A DNA stretch of 37,398 bases from Bacteroidetes bacterium UBA2364 (GTDB lineage: Bacteria; Bacteroidota; Rhodothermia; Rhodothermales; UBA2364), in NCBI GenBank assembly GCA_002344075.1, contig DDTM01000041.1, positions 2,040 to 39,437 of the forward strand, given 5' to 3'. Of the stretch, positions 8,378 to 17,171 are shown one piece after another. The notes beneath the pieces were generated by a model, which was given only the letters and a program-made list of their open reading frames with translations, did not search any database and was not told where the DNA came from. A program made the translations under genes and the position numbers. Every line of letters starts with the position of its first letter. Within the stretch, counting starts at the first letter, position 1.

Positions 8378-10177
8378 TCAATAACCGAGTGCAAGGCTCT
8401 GCCCACGAGGATCCGCCCCGCCCCAATACACCCGTTGTACGGCCTTGGCTTGGTTGGTGTTTAGGCCGCTGGGATCAGTTTTGGTGGAAATAGTCTCGTG
8501 GGTGATCAGGATACAATCTGCCATGCCACTGGTTCCCGCACGTTGCGAGAGTTTCCATCCTTTTGTCTCCAAGTTTCGTGAAACATCAAGTGGGAAGGCC
8601 CACTTTTCGTGAAATAGGACTTCCGGTAGCCATTGATGGTGAATGCGGGGTGCCGAAACCGCTTCGGAAATGTTCATCCCATGATCAATGACATTGGTAA
8701 TGACTTGGTACACCGTCGTAATAATGGTAGAGCCGCCGGGTGAACCTGCCACCATAAACAATCGGCCTTGAGGGTCGTCCACAATGGTAGGGGTCATGGA
8801 AGACAACATCCGTTTATGAGGTTGGATGGCATTGGCTTCGCCACCGACTACGCCAAACATATTCGGAGTACCTGGTTTGGCGGAAAAGTCATCCATTTCA
8901 TTGTTCAGGAAAAAGCCTGCGCCATCCACCACTACAAAATTTCCGAAAGCGCCATTAATAGTTGTGGTGACTGCTACTGCATTTCCGTCTTTGTCCACCA
9001 CTGAATAATGCGTGGTCTCGGTGGATTCGATGGCCAACGGATTGCCGTGTTTAATGGTTTCGCTCGGTGTTGTTTTTTGGGGATTAAAAGACTTCATCCG
9101 TTCTGCGGCATAGCGTTTCTGTATCATTTGGTTTTGAGGAACCGAGAAGAAATCGGGGTCACCCAGCCATTCCGCCCTATCTGCATACACGCGCCGCATG
9201 GCTTCTGCCTCGAGATGGATGAGTTCGCTCGAACGGAAGCCCATCTCCTTGAGGTTATAAGGCTCTACGGCATTCAGTAATTGCATCAGTGCAATTCCGC
9301 CGGAAGAAGGGGGCGGCATAGAGAGAATTTTATACCCGCGATAGGTTCCGGTGACGACAGCACGTTCTTTGGATTGATATGTTGCCAGATCTTTATGGGT
9401 AATAAGCCCACCGCCACGCTTCATTTCAGCGACAATCAAATCGGCTGTTGGACCTTTATAAAATCCATCGTGGCCTTTCAGTTGAATGCGGCGTAGTGTA
9501 GCGGCGAGGTCTTTTTGGGTAAATAATTCACCCGCCAGATAGGGTTTGTCTGGACTGCCTTTGGTAAAATATTTGGCGGTTGACTTGAACTCGGCAAAAT
9601 CTTTATAAAAGTGATTAAACATATCGGCGTCTTGATCTGTAAGCCGCCAACCATATGAAGCCAGGCGAATTGCAGGAGCCATGACCGACGAAATCGGGAG
9701 TTTTCCTTTGTTAGCATGGGCTTTCAGCATACCAGCCACGGCCCCAGGTACGCCGTTGGCTAAATATCCTTTTGTACTGCGAGTAGAAACAAAATTTCCC
9801 TTTTCATCCAAGAACATGTCGCGAGTGGCTGCTTCGGGCGCTTTTTCGCGATAATCAAAAGAAGTGGCTTTGCCGTCTTGATCACGGATGACCATAAAGC
9901 CACCACCGCCAATATTGCCAGCCACCGGATACACCACTGCAAGGGCAAATCCTGTTGCAACGGCTGCATCTACCGCATTCCCACCCTTTCTTAGGATTTC
10001 AAGCCCGGCTTTTGTCGCTTCGGGGTGTGCCGATACCACCATGCCTTTTTCACCACGGACCGGATCTGGAACTGCAAATGGGGGCGGTGAGACGGGGTTA
10101 ATAGAGCTAATACCCGCAGAGAAGAAGAGGGTAAAACACAGTAGCGGCAGGAGAAAGAAGGCATTGAAACGTTTCAT
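8378..10177 (-). CDS. ggt: Gamma-glutamyltransferase (glutathione hydrolase)
   Basis: A 599-residue N-terminal nucleophile hydrolase that cleaves or transfers the gamma-glutamyl group of glutathione and related peptides, normally in the periplasm. The ATG at 10177 gives a signal peptide (MKRFNAFFLLPLLCFTLFFSAG); the frame extends 20 codons further upstream but with no signal logic. The large subunit contains EKGMVVSAHPEATKAG, GNAVDAAVA and GNIGGGGF. The autoprocessing site is ESTETTHYSVVD: Thr388 is the predicted catalytic residue and new N-terminus of the small subunit, at almost the same position as Thr391 of the E. coli enzyme. LLNNEMDDFSAKPG-like and GSPGGSTIITTV motifs complete the active site. 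It stands alone between two terminators. Confidence 0.96.
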   Translation of the reverse strand: MKRFNAFFLLPLLCFTLFFSAGISSINPVSPPPFAVPDPVRGEKGMVVSAHPEATKAGLEILRKGGNAVDAAVATGFALAVVYPVAGNIGGGGFMVIRDQDGKATSFDYREKAPEAATRDMFLDEKGNFVSTRSTKGYLANGVPGAVAGMLKAHANKGKLPISSVMAPAIRLASYGWRLTDQDADMFNHFYKDFAEFKSTAKYFTKGSPDKPYLAGELFTQKDLAATLRRIQLKGHDGFYKGPTADLIVAEMKRGGGLITHKDLATYQSKERAVVTGTYRGYKILSMPPPSSGGIALMQLLNAVEPYNLKEMGFRSSELIHLEAEAMRRVYADRAEWLGDPDFFSVPQNQMIQKRYAAERMKSFNPQKTTPSETIKHGNPLAIESTETTHYSVVDKDGNAVAVTTTINGAFGNFVVVDGAGFFLNNEMDDFSAKPGTPNMFGVVGGEANAIQPHKRMLSSMTPTIVDDPQGRLFMVAGSPGGSTIITTVYQVITNVIDHGMNISEAVSAPRIHHQWLPEVLFHEKWAFPLDVSRNLETKGWKLSQRAGTSGMADCILITHETISTKTDPSGLNTNQAKAVQRVYWGGADPRGQSLALGY

Positions 10178-10240
10178 GAATACAGAGAATTTGGTTTGAA
10201 GGAGCCTCAAAACTACAATGTAAAACCGAAATAACAAAAT

Positions 10241-10274
10241 ATAAAAAGGCGTCCAACCGGTGTTGAACGCCTTT
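10241..10274 (-). terminator. Intrinsic terminator of the TonB-dependent receptor gene
   Basis: AAAGGCGT and ACGCCTTT (10245-10252 and 10267-10274) form the outer stem, CAAC/GTTG an inner stem. The minus strand continues with TTTTTATATTTTG. It lies 20 bp after the stop at 10294. Confidence 0.85.
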
Positions 10275-10293
10275 GTTTAGTGTTGCAAGTGAA

Positions 10294-13209
10294 TCAGAGG
10301 GAGTAGCTCATACGTGCATATACATATCGGCCCATAAAGCCAAAGGGCGAAAATGCACTATATGGTAGGATTCCATTGTTGCTGTCCACTTTCCAGACTT
10401 TGTCCGGATAAACATCCAAAATGTTGTTGGAGCCAATTGAAAGTTGTGCACCACGACGGAATTTGTAATTTACTTCGGCATCAAACAAGGTTTTTGCGGA
10501 GAAGACTTGGTCCCGGGGGTTAAAACCGGTGGTCTTGTCCGGAGCATCAGCAGCCAGCGAGGTTACTTCACCGTAGCGGATGGCACGTAAGGTAATGCCA
10601 ATATTGTTGATGTCGTATTGTAGGGTGAACGTTTCTTTGTCAGAAGGTTGGGCCTCTTCAAAGTCATTCAAGCGTTGACGACCGATCAGGGCGGTAAAGC
10701 CCAATGCTTTGAGTCCGGCAGTTGCGGGGATATAGCGGAGGAACGGGTTGTTCGGATCTGTTCCGGCATTCGTAATTTCGGTTTTGTTGAAGTTAACCGC
10801 CATAGATGCACGGAGTTTGCCCGCTCCCAATTGCATGGCATATCGGGCCGTGATGTCTAAGCCTTGTGTGCGGGTATCAATGGCATTGGTGAAGAATCGG
10901 CCTCCATTTGCATTGATGCCTTTGGTAGCCAAGAAATTCTGTACGGCAGTTCCGGTAAAGTTCTCGGTAAAGGTGATGCGGTCTTTGATGTCAATCTGAT
11001 AAGCATCCACCGTAGCCGCGAAATTACCAGCATTAAACGTAATTCCTGCGCTCAGGTTAAAAGAGGTTTCTGGCTTTAGTTCGGTAGCACCTAAGGCTAC
11101 GGCTACAGGAGAATCAACTGTAAATGTACCTACTTCAAAGGGTACCCCATTAATGAAGTTGGTGGAAATGGTGGTGAAAAACTGTTGTTGTAACGATGGG
11201 GCACGGAATCCGGTGCTGACGGCTCCACGTAAGCCGAGGCTTTCGGTGATGTCAATTTTTGTGGCAAATTTCCCAGAGAAGTTAGAACCAAAATCGCTGT
11301 AGTTTTCAAAACGACCGGCAAGGCTCAACAGGATATTGTCCGTTACATTGTTCTCCAAGTCTGCATAAGCGCCGACACTGGTTCGCTTGGCATTGGAGAG
11401 GCTATTTGGCGCAAAACCAGGGAAACATTGACATCCAACTGCTGCCGCAGCGCCTTTGTTAGGGCCATCCAATACTTTTTGTCCGCCATCCTTATACGAA
11501 ACTTCTTCTCCTTGGAGAATTTTATAGTTTTCCCAACGGAATTCGCCACCCAATGCCAGCGAAAGCGGGGATGCGGTTCCGATATTTAGCTGACGGAAGA
11601 AGTCTAAGTTGGTCGTGGCTTGGCCAAAAGACAATGCGCCCGAATCAATCTCGGTAGGAGATGTGTTGCCATAGGTGACATTGGCCACATCTTTCATGTT
11701 GAAACGCAAGGTATTAGAACCATACTTTTCACTCAGATCATAACTCCACTCGCCGATCGTGCCTTTTAATCCGCCTGTAAAGGTATAGTCGGTCACAAGA
11801 CCATTGATTTTCGGCAAGAAACCATCGGCATACAAGGAACGGATTGTACGGTTGTCGCTGGCCGGGCGGAAGAAACAACCTGTAAGCCCTTCACGGTTGC
11901 TATATCCACCAAAGGCGTAGAGGTTGGCGTCGTTTTCTCCTAAAGGCATGTTGCCATTAAAGAACAGACTGAGGCCCGTTTGTTCTCCACTGCCATACCA
12001 GAAGTTATTTCTGTCGAAAGTGGCTTCACGAGGGTCATCGGTTCCTGCGGTTTGGCTGGTGTTAAGCGTGCCATCGGCATTGATCCCAAAGTAGTTGCGG
12101 CGTGGGTCTAATCCGGCACGACTGGCATGTGCTTTATTCACAAAGTTAGCAGCGATGTAGAGGGATCCGTTTTCGCCCACCCCTAAGCCATATCCAAGGT
12201 TCAAGTCAATCGATTGTCCATCACTACGAGAGACGGTTTCTTGTGGTGAACCTCCCATCCGCTTGGTCCCCGCTTCGTTGGCGCCGTCCCAGTTATACGT
12301 TCCAGCAGCGTCCAATACATTTCCGTTGGTATCTTTTGCAAGGTTTCCATTTATGTCTAAGCGGTTGCCTTCACTTTCGGTATAACCTCTCAATTCATTG
12401 GAAGCATATTGTCCCGCATTGACCCGTACATCCAGTCCTTTTTTTTGTTTGAGTACTAAATTGATTACGCCGGCAATGGCATCAGAACCGTATTGGGCAG
12501 CAGCACCATCGCGGAGGACTTCTACGCGGTCAATAATACCGGATGGAATGGCGTTCATATCAATTCCCGTAGAACCCCGGCCCACCGAGCCGTTTACATT
12601 GACCAGCGCGCTGGTGTGTTGGCGTTTACCATTGATAAGAACCAGCATTTGGTCGGGAGCCAAGCCTCGCAAGGTTGCCACTTTGATGTGGTCGGTTCCA
12701 TCGGTGATCGAGGATTGAGGTGCATTATAGGAAGGAACCATAGCCTGAAGTACTTGCATGGTTTCGGTCGCACCCGTGGATTGAAGCTCACGTGGGGTGA
12801 TTACGTCAATCGGAACCGGAGAATCGGTCACAACACGGTCGTCACGACGTGTCCCCAATACCACCACTTCGTCACTACCGATGAGGTCTTCCTGAAGTGC
12901 AACGTCCAATACATTGCGTCCAGGTCTGATGGTTGTGGTGACGACTTGGGTTTTATAACCCACAAAACTTGCCCGGATCTGATATGAGCCTGCGGCAATA
13001 GACAAACGATAATTTCCATCTACGCCCGAAACAGCACCTACCTGTTTCCCAACCACGAGCAGGGTAACGCCGGGTAATGGTTGCCCCGATCCAGCATCGG
13101 TCACTTTTCCGGTAAGGGTAGTTTGCGCCCAAGCCAGTGGCGTTAAGAAGAGAGCTAAAAATACAGCCGCAGCGCCCTTTCGGAGAGCGTTGTTTTTTAA
13201 GAGAATCAT
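10294..13209 (-). CDS. TonB-dependent outer-membrane receptor with CarboxypepD_reg-like domain
   Basis: A 971-residue TonB-dependent transporter. A signal peptide ends near ALAWAQ (about residue 29). Residues about 30-110 are a carboxypeptidase-regulatory-like beta-sandwich (LTGKVTDAGSGQPLPGVTL ... VDGNYRL). The plug domain spans about 140-255, with VLQAMVPSYNAPQ, LRGLAPDQMLVLINGKRQH and VEVLRDGAAAQYGSDAIAGV. The rest is a 22-strand-type barrel ending in an aromatic-rich VYARMSYSL. There is no SusD partner beside it, and plug features look like siderophore or cofactor receptors rather than SusC, but the ligand cannot be told. Three cysteines lie in predicted barrel loops (Cys445, Cys593, Cys595). 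It is monocistronic, with a terminator after it and an upstream gap of 160 bp. Confidence 0.93.
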   Translation of the reverse strand: MILLKNNALRKGAAAVFLALFLTPLAWAQTTLTGKVTDAGSGQPLPGVTLLVVGKQVGAVSGVDGNYRLSIAAGSYQIRASFVGYKTQVVTTTIRPGRNVLDVALQEDLIGSDEVVVLGTRRDDRVVTDSPVPIDVITPRELQSTGATETMQVLQAMVPSYNAPQSSITDGTDHIKVATLRGLAPDQMLVLINGKRQHTSALVNVNGSVGRGSTGIDMNAIPSGIIDRVEVLRDGAAAQYGSDAIAGVINLVLKQKKGLDVRVNAGQYASNELRGYTESEGNRLDINGNLAKDTNGNVLDAAGTYNWDGANEAGTKRMGGSPQETVSRSDGQSIDLNLGYGLGVGENGSLYIAANFVNKAHASRAGLDPRRNYFGINADGTLNTSQTAGTDDPREATFDRNNFWYGSGEQTGLSLFFNGNMPLGENDANLYAFGGYSNREGLTGCFFRPASDNRTIRSLYADGFLPKINGLVTDYTFTGGLKGTIGEWSYDLSEKYGSNTLRFNMKDVANVTYGNTSPTEIDSGALSFGQATTNLDFFRQLNIGTASPLSLALGGEFRWENYKILQGEEVSYKDGGQKVLDGPNKGAAAAVGCQCFPGFAPNSLSNAKRTSVGAYADLENNVTDNILLSLAGRFENYSDFGSNFSGKFATKIDITESLGLRGAVSTGFRAPSLQQQFFTTISTNFINGVPFEVGTFTVDSPVAVALGATELKPETSFNLSAGITFNAGNFAATVDAYQIDIKDRITFTENFTGTAVQNFLATKGINANGGRFFTNAIDTRTQGLDITARYAMQLGAGKLRASMAVNFNKTEITNAGTDPNNPFLRYIPATAGLKALGFTALIGRQRLNDFEEAQPSDKETFTLQYDINNIGITLRAIRYGEVTSLAADAPDKTTGFNPRDQVFSAKTLFDAEVNYKFRRGAQLSIGSNNILDVYPDKVWKVDSNNGILPYSAFSPFGFMGRYVYARMSYSL

Positions 13210-13320
13210 ACGGTTTGGGTTTATGGTTTGGAGTGAACGTTTATTAGGTGGGATCTGTAAATATAATACTTAATTTAGGAAAGGAAAACTATTTTCATAT
13301 AACAGTTTGGCATAAGCAAC

Positions 13321-13350
13321 AAAAAAACTCCGGCGGTAGGGCCGGAGTTT
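13321..13350 (-). terminator. Intrinsic terminator of the PpiD-like gene
   Basis: AAACTCCGGC (13325-13334) and GCCGGAGTTT (13341-13350) form a perfect 10-bp stem with a 6-nt loop. The minus strand continues in T residues. It is 22 bp past the stop at 13373. Confidence 0.9.
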
Positions 13351-13372
13351 CGAGAATGGGGATCATAAAACC

Positions 13373-15448
13373 TTAGAGGTTAAAATTACTTCTAAAGTCT
13401 TCGATTTCTGCTTTTTCGCGTAGTTGTTCCATCCAACGGGTCTTTACTTGCTGAAGACCTTGTTGGCGGAGCGTTTGTACGATTTCTGCTTTTTCGTCTG
13501 GTTTCATGGTAGAGGCATTGAAATTACCTTTACCCGTTAGCTTCACTACGTAAACACCATTTTCACCTACAATAATACCGCTCGATTGTCCTGGCTTAAG
13601 GGCGCTCAGTGCCCCTACAAACTTTGCTTCACGGCCCAATGTTTGGATTAGCGCGTTGTTGTAGGTAAGATCGGTTGCTGTGTTTACATTGGTTTTAAGC
13701 GCTTGCGCAAGGCCATTGCCAAAACCATTTTTGGTCATTGCCGTCCGGAAACGCTCTTCGAGCATTTTCTTTTTCTTTTCGTTCCGGGCGCGTGGTTCCA
13801 AGACGGTCTTTAACTCTTCAACGGATTTGTAGCCTTCTGGCTTGCCTTCAATCAGCTGAACCACCACCATTTTGTCGTCCAATTCCACCACGTCGCTGAT
13901 TTGGTTGGGCTTGGCTTTGGCCAAAAAGTTCATAATGGCACGGCTTGGCCCCAAAAGCGGAATGGTGTTAGCGCCTTCTTCCACCGAAGTGTTTTGTACC
14001 TGAAGTTTTTGTTTTTTGGCCTCGGCGCGGAAGTCATTCGCTTCGGTTGCAAAATATTGAAAATCTTCCATGCTCTTGCGGATGCGGTCTACGGCTTCTG
14101 CCCCTACATCAATAGACCTCATAAAGTTGGCCACTTGTATTTTAGAGGAGGTGGTAGCCGTCCGCGTAGCAACCTTAATGATATGATAGCCAAATTGGGT
14201 TTTGACAGGTCCTACCAATTGATTCAGCGGAGCAGTTTCTACTGCCTTTCTAAACTCAGGTACGTAATTGGCGGTAGGAGCTTCGCCCAAGTCCCCTCCG
14301 TTTTGGCCTGAACCGGAGTCTTTGGAGTTGGCTTTTGCAAGGGCAGCAAAGTCACCACCTGCTTGTAATTGTGCCATCAATTCTTTTGCCTTTGCCTCTT
14401 GTTCAACAAGGATATGGCTGGCACGGGCTGTATAAGCTGGGTCAGACTTTACGCCCAAAATTTTGACCAAATGAAAGGCACCTGCATCGGCAATGGGCCC
14501 CACAACGGTACCGACAGCCGGATTCGCAAAAAGTGTATTGGCCAAAACGGGGCCAAACTGGCTTTTGTCGCGATATGTAGAATCGAAAGGGGCCATCGAG
14601 TTGTTTTGCGTAAAGAAACTACGGTAGTCTTTTGCATTGGCGAAGGACTCGCGCAGAGCACCAAGCTCATTGCGCACACGCGCACTATCGGCAGGGGTAG
14701 CTGTGGTCTGCTTTGCTGCAAAGAGAAAAGAGTAGGACTTTTTCCGCTTGAACTCTTCTTTATTTTCGTTATAGTACGACCGGAGTTCTGCATCGCTTAT
14801 CGTAACGGATTTGTCCTGAATATCGGCATATCTTAGCGCGATGTATTCTGCGGAATAGGTCTGGTTGCGTCTCAAATACTCTTCCACCACGTCGGCGTCG
14901 GAAATCCGCACGGTCGCTTCGAGGAGCTTATCCAACTTTTCTTGCGCACGTTTTTCTCGGAGGTAGTCTTGGATTTGCAAGACCTGTGGACGGCGTTCGG
15001 CATTTTCCCAGAAATTTTTCAGCGCGGTACGGTTGATACCACCTTTGCCATCACTGAAAGACTGGAGGATGATAGGATCGGGGGTGGCTCCGAAAACCAT
15101 GTCAATCACCTCTTGATCTGTCACCTGAATGCCCAGTTTCTTCATTTCGCGTTCGCGTAGTTTACGCTCAATCAGGGCATTAAACACGAGATCACTATAT
15201 TGATCTCGCATGGCCTGTGTAACCTCTTGGCCGTTTTGTTGGGCCTGCTGGATATAGTTATTGAGTAAATTCTGAAATTGCTCCCGTTCGATGGCCTCCC
15301 CGTCAACGGTTGCAACGTTCAGGGCATTGCTTCGGCCAATGACATCCATTGCACCAGAGTCTGTGAAGACCCAAATTCCACCAAAAGCAATGACCAATAT
15401 CCAAAGAATGGCTGCGGTGCTTTCCCGCATTTTGTTCATGACACCCAT
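13373..15448 (-). CDS. PpiD/SurA-like membrane-anchored peptidyl-prolyl isomerase (periplasmic chaperone)
   Basis: 691 residues with one N-terminal membrane anchor (STAAILWILVIAFGGIWVF, about 10-28), as in PpiD. A SurA-N-type helical chaperone domain follows (VDGEAIEREQFQNLLNNYI to about residue 200, with VTDQEVIDMVFG). A parvulin domain spans about 345-450: ARASHILVEQEAKAKELM, AKANSKDSGSGQNGGDLG and QFGYHIIKV are classic rotamase signatures. The C-terminal about 200 residues repeat a helical/rotamase-like arrangement. It probably helps fold outer-membrane and secreted proteins in the periplasm. The ATG at 15448 is used, though the ATG at 15439 (MNKMRES) is equally plausible. It is monocistronic. 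Confidence 0.9.
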   Translation of the reverse strand: MGVMNKMRESTAAILWILVIAFGGIWVFTDSGAMDVIGRSNALNVATVDGEAIEREQFQNLLNNYIQQAQQNGQEVTQAMRDQYSDLVFNALIERKLREREMKKLGIQVTDQEVIDMVFGATPDPIILQSFSDGKGGINRTALKNFWENAERRPQVLQIQDYLREKRAQEKLDKLLEATVRISDADVVEEYLRRNQTYSAEYIALRYADIQDKSVTISDAELRSYYNENKEEFKRKKSYSFLFAAKQTTATPADSARVRNELGALRESFANAKDYRSFFTQNNSMAPFDSTYRDKSQFGPVLANTLFANPAVGTVVGPIADAGAFHLVKILGVKSDPAYTARASHILVEQEAKAKELMAQLQAGGDFAALAKANSKDSGSGQNGGDLGEAPTANYVPEFRKAVETAPLNQLVGPVKTQFGYHIIKVATRTATTSSKIQVANFMRSIDVGAEAVDRIRKSMEDFQYFATEANDFRAEAKKQKLQVQNTSVEEGANTIPLLGPSRAIMNFLAKAKPNQISDVVELDDKMVVVQLIEGKPEGYKSVEELKTVLEPRARNEKKKKMLEERFRTAMTKNGFGNGLAQALKTNVNTATDLTYNNALIQTLGREAKFVGALSALKPGQSSGIIVGENGVYVVKLTGKGNFNASTMKPDEKAEIVQTLRQQGLQQVKTRWMEQLREKAEIEDFRSNFNL

Positions 15449-15507
15449 AGAAAAACCTCAGCTTAACCTAAAATAAAGGGGGGTCTGTTTAGTTTGCAAA
15501 AAACGCT

Positions 15508-15539
15508 AAAAAATCCGGCGTGTTAGGACTTCGCCGGAT
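15508..15539 (-). terminator. Intrinsic terminator of the class V aminotransferase-like gene
   Basis: ATCCGGCG (15513-15520) and CGCCGGAT (15532-15539) form a perfect 8-bp stem, followed on the minus strand by TTTTTT. It lies about 100 bp after the stop at 15642 and before the PpiD-like gene, whose promoter must be in 15449-15507. Confidence 0.75.
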
Positions 15540-15641
15540 CGGTACAGTTTTAAAATATACAACAATCAAACCAAAAACACCAAGTAACAACCGCGTTTCG
15601 CTCGAATATTTCCAAAATCTTGTTCTGAAAATCGTCTTTAC

Positions 15642-16883
15642 TTACGTTACCGGGCCTTCTAGCTGAAAGGAAGTATGAAGGTAACTCTTTGATTTTAAAG
15701 TATCTCCGATAAACTCGAAGGTTTGGTCAATCTCTGTTTGGTTATTCCAAACAAAGGGGGCTAAGCGCAGGAGGTTTCCTTTACGGCTATCGGTGAAAAT
15801 GTGATGTTTTTTTAAATAGTGACACATGTGGTCTGCATGGGGCATTTCGAGTATCAACATGGGACCACGTTTTTCTGGCTCCACGGGGGAACGAAGCGTA
15901 ATGGGTAGCGCTTTTATGTGGTCTATTGCATGGGCGGTGAGAGCGAGTGTATGGGCACGAACAAGGTCAATTCCAACTTCTAGCAAGATTTTCAATCCTT
16001 CAATGGCATGGTATAAAGGAGCGATAGCCGTGGTTCCGCCCATAAAACGCCTGCGCACGGTTGGATGCCAAGCTGGCGAGGTATTAAACGAAAAAGGAGC
16101 CGCATCCGCAAACCACCCTGCATTTCGGGGTTTTAGGTCTAATCCTGGGCGGATGTAGAGGTAGCCATTTCCAGTCGAGCCAGAGGCTTCTTTTAAAAGG
16201 CCACCCACGTATAAATCTGCTTCCATACCATCTATATCCGTTGGAATGGCTCCCGTAGCATGGTATCCGTCCACCACCAATAAACCACCTATCTGATGGA
16301 TTTTTTTTGCAACTTCGCGTAAAAATGTATGAGAAAGTACCTCACTCGTCGTGAATCCTACGTGGCTTAAAAAAACCAAGGCCGTATCCGCCTGAATGGC
16401 TGCATAGACGCTATCTTGGTCGCAGAATCCATCCGTGTCCGTAGGAATGAGCCGAATCTCTAACTGATACAGTGCTGCCCATTGTTGGATGGGAAACAAT
16501 ACGGACGGGAAGGCATCGGCGGAGACTACCACTGTTTTTCTATGTCGGAAAAGGTGGTCACAAGTCATGAGGCTGGTTATGGCAGCATGGACATTGGGAA
16601 GCAGGATACAGGCTCCGGCAGGCGCACCAAGCATCGGGGCAATAAAGGCATCGGCCAAGTATTCCGGCAAATTCCACCAGCCCACCTGTTCGCTGGAGTC
16701 GGATTTCCAGTGATTGGGAATGTGGTTCCAGGCATCTACGCCTTGTTGTTGCCAATCTTCTGTAAAGCGTTGCATCATTGCCGGAACGCTCCGGGGCATC
16801 AGGCCATGCGTAAAGGCGCGTAGTTCAATAGCCGGATACTTGGGCACTTCATAATAATGTTTCAGAGAAAGAAATGGGTTCAT
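15642..16883 (-). CDS. Kynureninase-like class V aminotransferase-fold PLP enzyme
   Basis: 413 residues of the fold-type I, class V (kynureninase/cysteine desulfurase/isopenicillin epimerase) group. The PLP region is visible: VVDGYHATGAIP (the PLP-ring Asp) and DLYVGGLLKEASGSTGNGYL, in which Lys231 is the predicted Schiff-base lysine. RFMGGTTAIAPLYHAIEGL and the C-terminal LLRLAPFVWNN are typical of kynureninase-like enzymes. There is no N-terminal cysteine-desulfurase signature. No tryptophan-degradation or NAD genes flank it, so the substrate is undecided between kynureninase and another beta-lyase activity. It is not HisC, which belongs to class I/II. The 288-bp gap upstream (16884-17171) shows no gene or strong hairpin to me. 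Confidence 0.85.
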   Translation of the reverse strand: MNPFLSLKHYYEVPKYPAIELRAFTHGLMPRSVPAMMQRFTEDWQQQGVDAWNHIPNHWKSDSSEQVGWWNLPEYLADAFIAPMLGAPAGACILLPNVHAAITSLMTCDHLFRHRKTVVVSADAFPSVLFPIQQWAALYQLEIRLIPTDTDGFCDQDSVYAAIQADTALVFLSHVGFTTSEVLSHTFLREVAKKIHQIGGLLVVDGYHATGAIPTDIDGMEADLYVGGLLKEASGSTGNGYLYIRPGLDLKPRNAGWFADAAPFSFNTSPAWHPTVRRRFMGGTTAIAPLYHAIEGLKILLEVGIDLVRAHTLALTAHAIDHIKALPITLRSPVEPEKRGPMLILEMPHADHMCHYLKKHHIFTDSRKGNLLRLAPFVWNNQTEIDQTFEFIGDTLKSKSYLHTSFQLEGPVT

Positions 16884-17171
16884 CTGTTGTTCTGGTTTTG
16901 TAAGGCTCTCTGTTTAATATTAGGTGTGTAGTATGCGCGTATTGGCGTTTTTGAAATGGCCCGAATTTTCTGGTGAAAATATAACACCGTAGGGGCAGCG
17001 TAATAAATTATGATGATAACGGCTATGGCTCATTCAACTATAGGGAGCGATATTATTTCTCCTTGATCGAAGCGTATTCATTTTATTCCGCCCCTATGGA
17101 GCTTTTATGCATGTCTTCTTTCGTCAACTTGTAAAGTTCATAGGATGCAAAAATGCTCAGGAAAAGTCTCG

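Noticed and set aside
8155..8493. A 112-residue plus-strand open frame
   Set aside because: It runs through the ggt terminator into the 3' end of ggt, and its composition looks like untranslated DNA with no recognisable domain.
12493..12987. A 164-residue plus-strand open frame
   Set aside because: It is antisense to the plug domain of the TonB-dependent receptor and shows no protein features.
15642..16883. The class V aminotransferase-fold gene as the missing hisC
   Set aside because: HisC is a class I/II aminotransferase. The motifs here are kynureninase-like and the gene lies outside the his unit.
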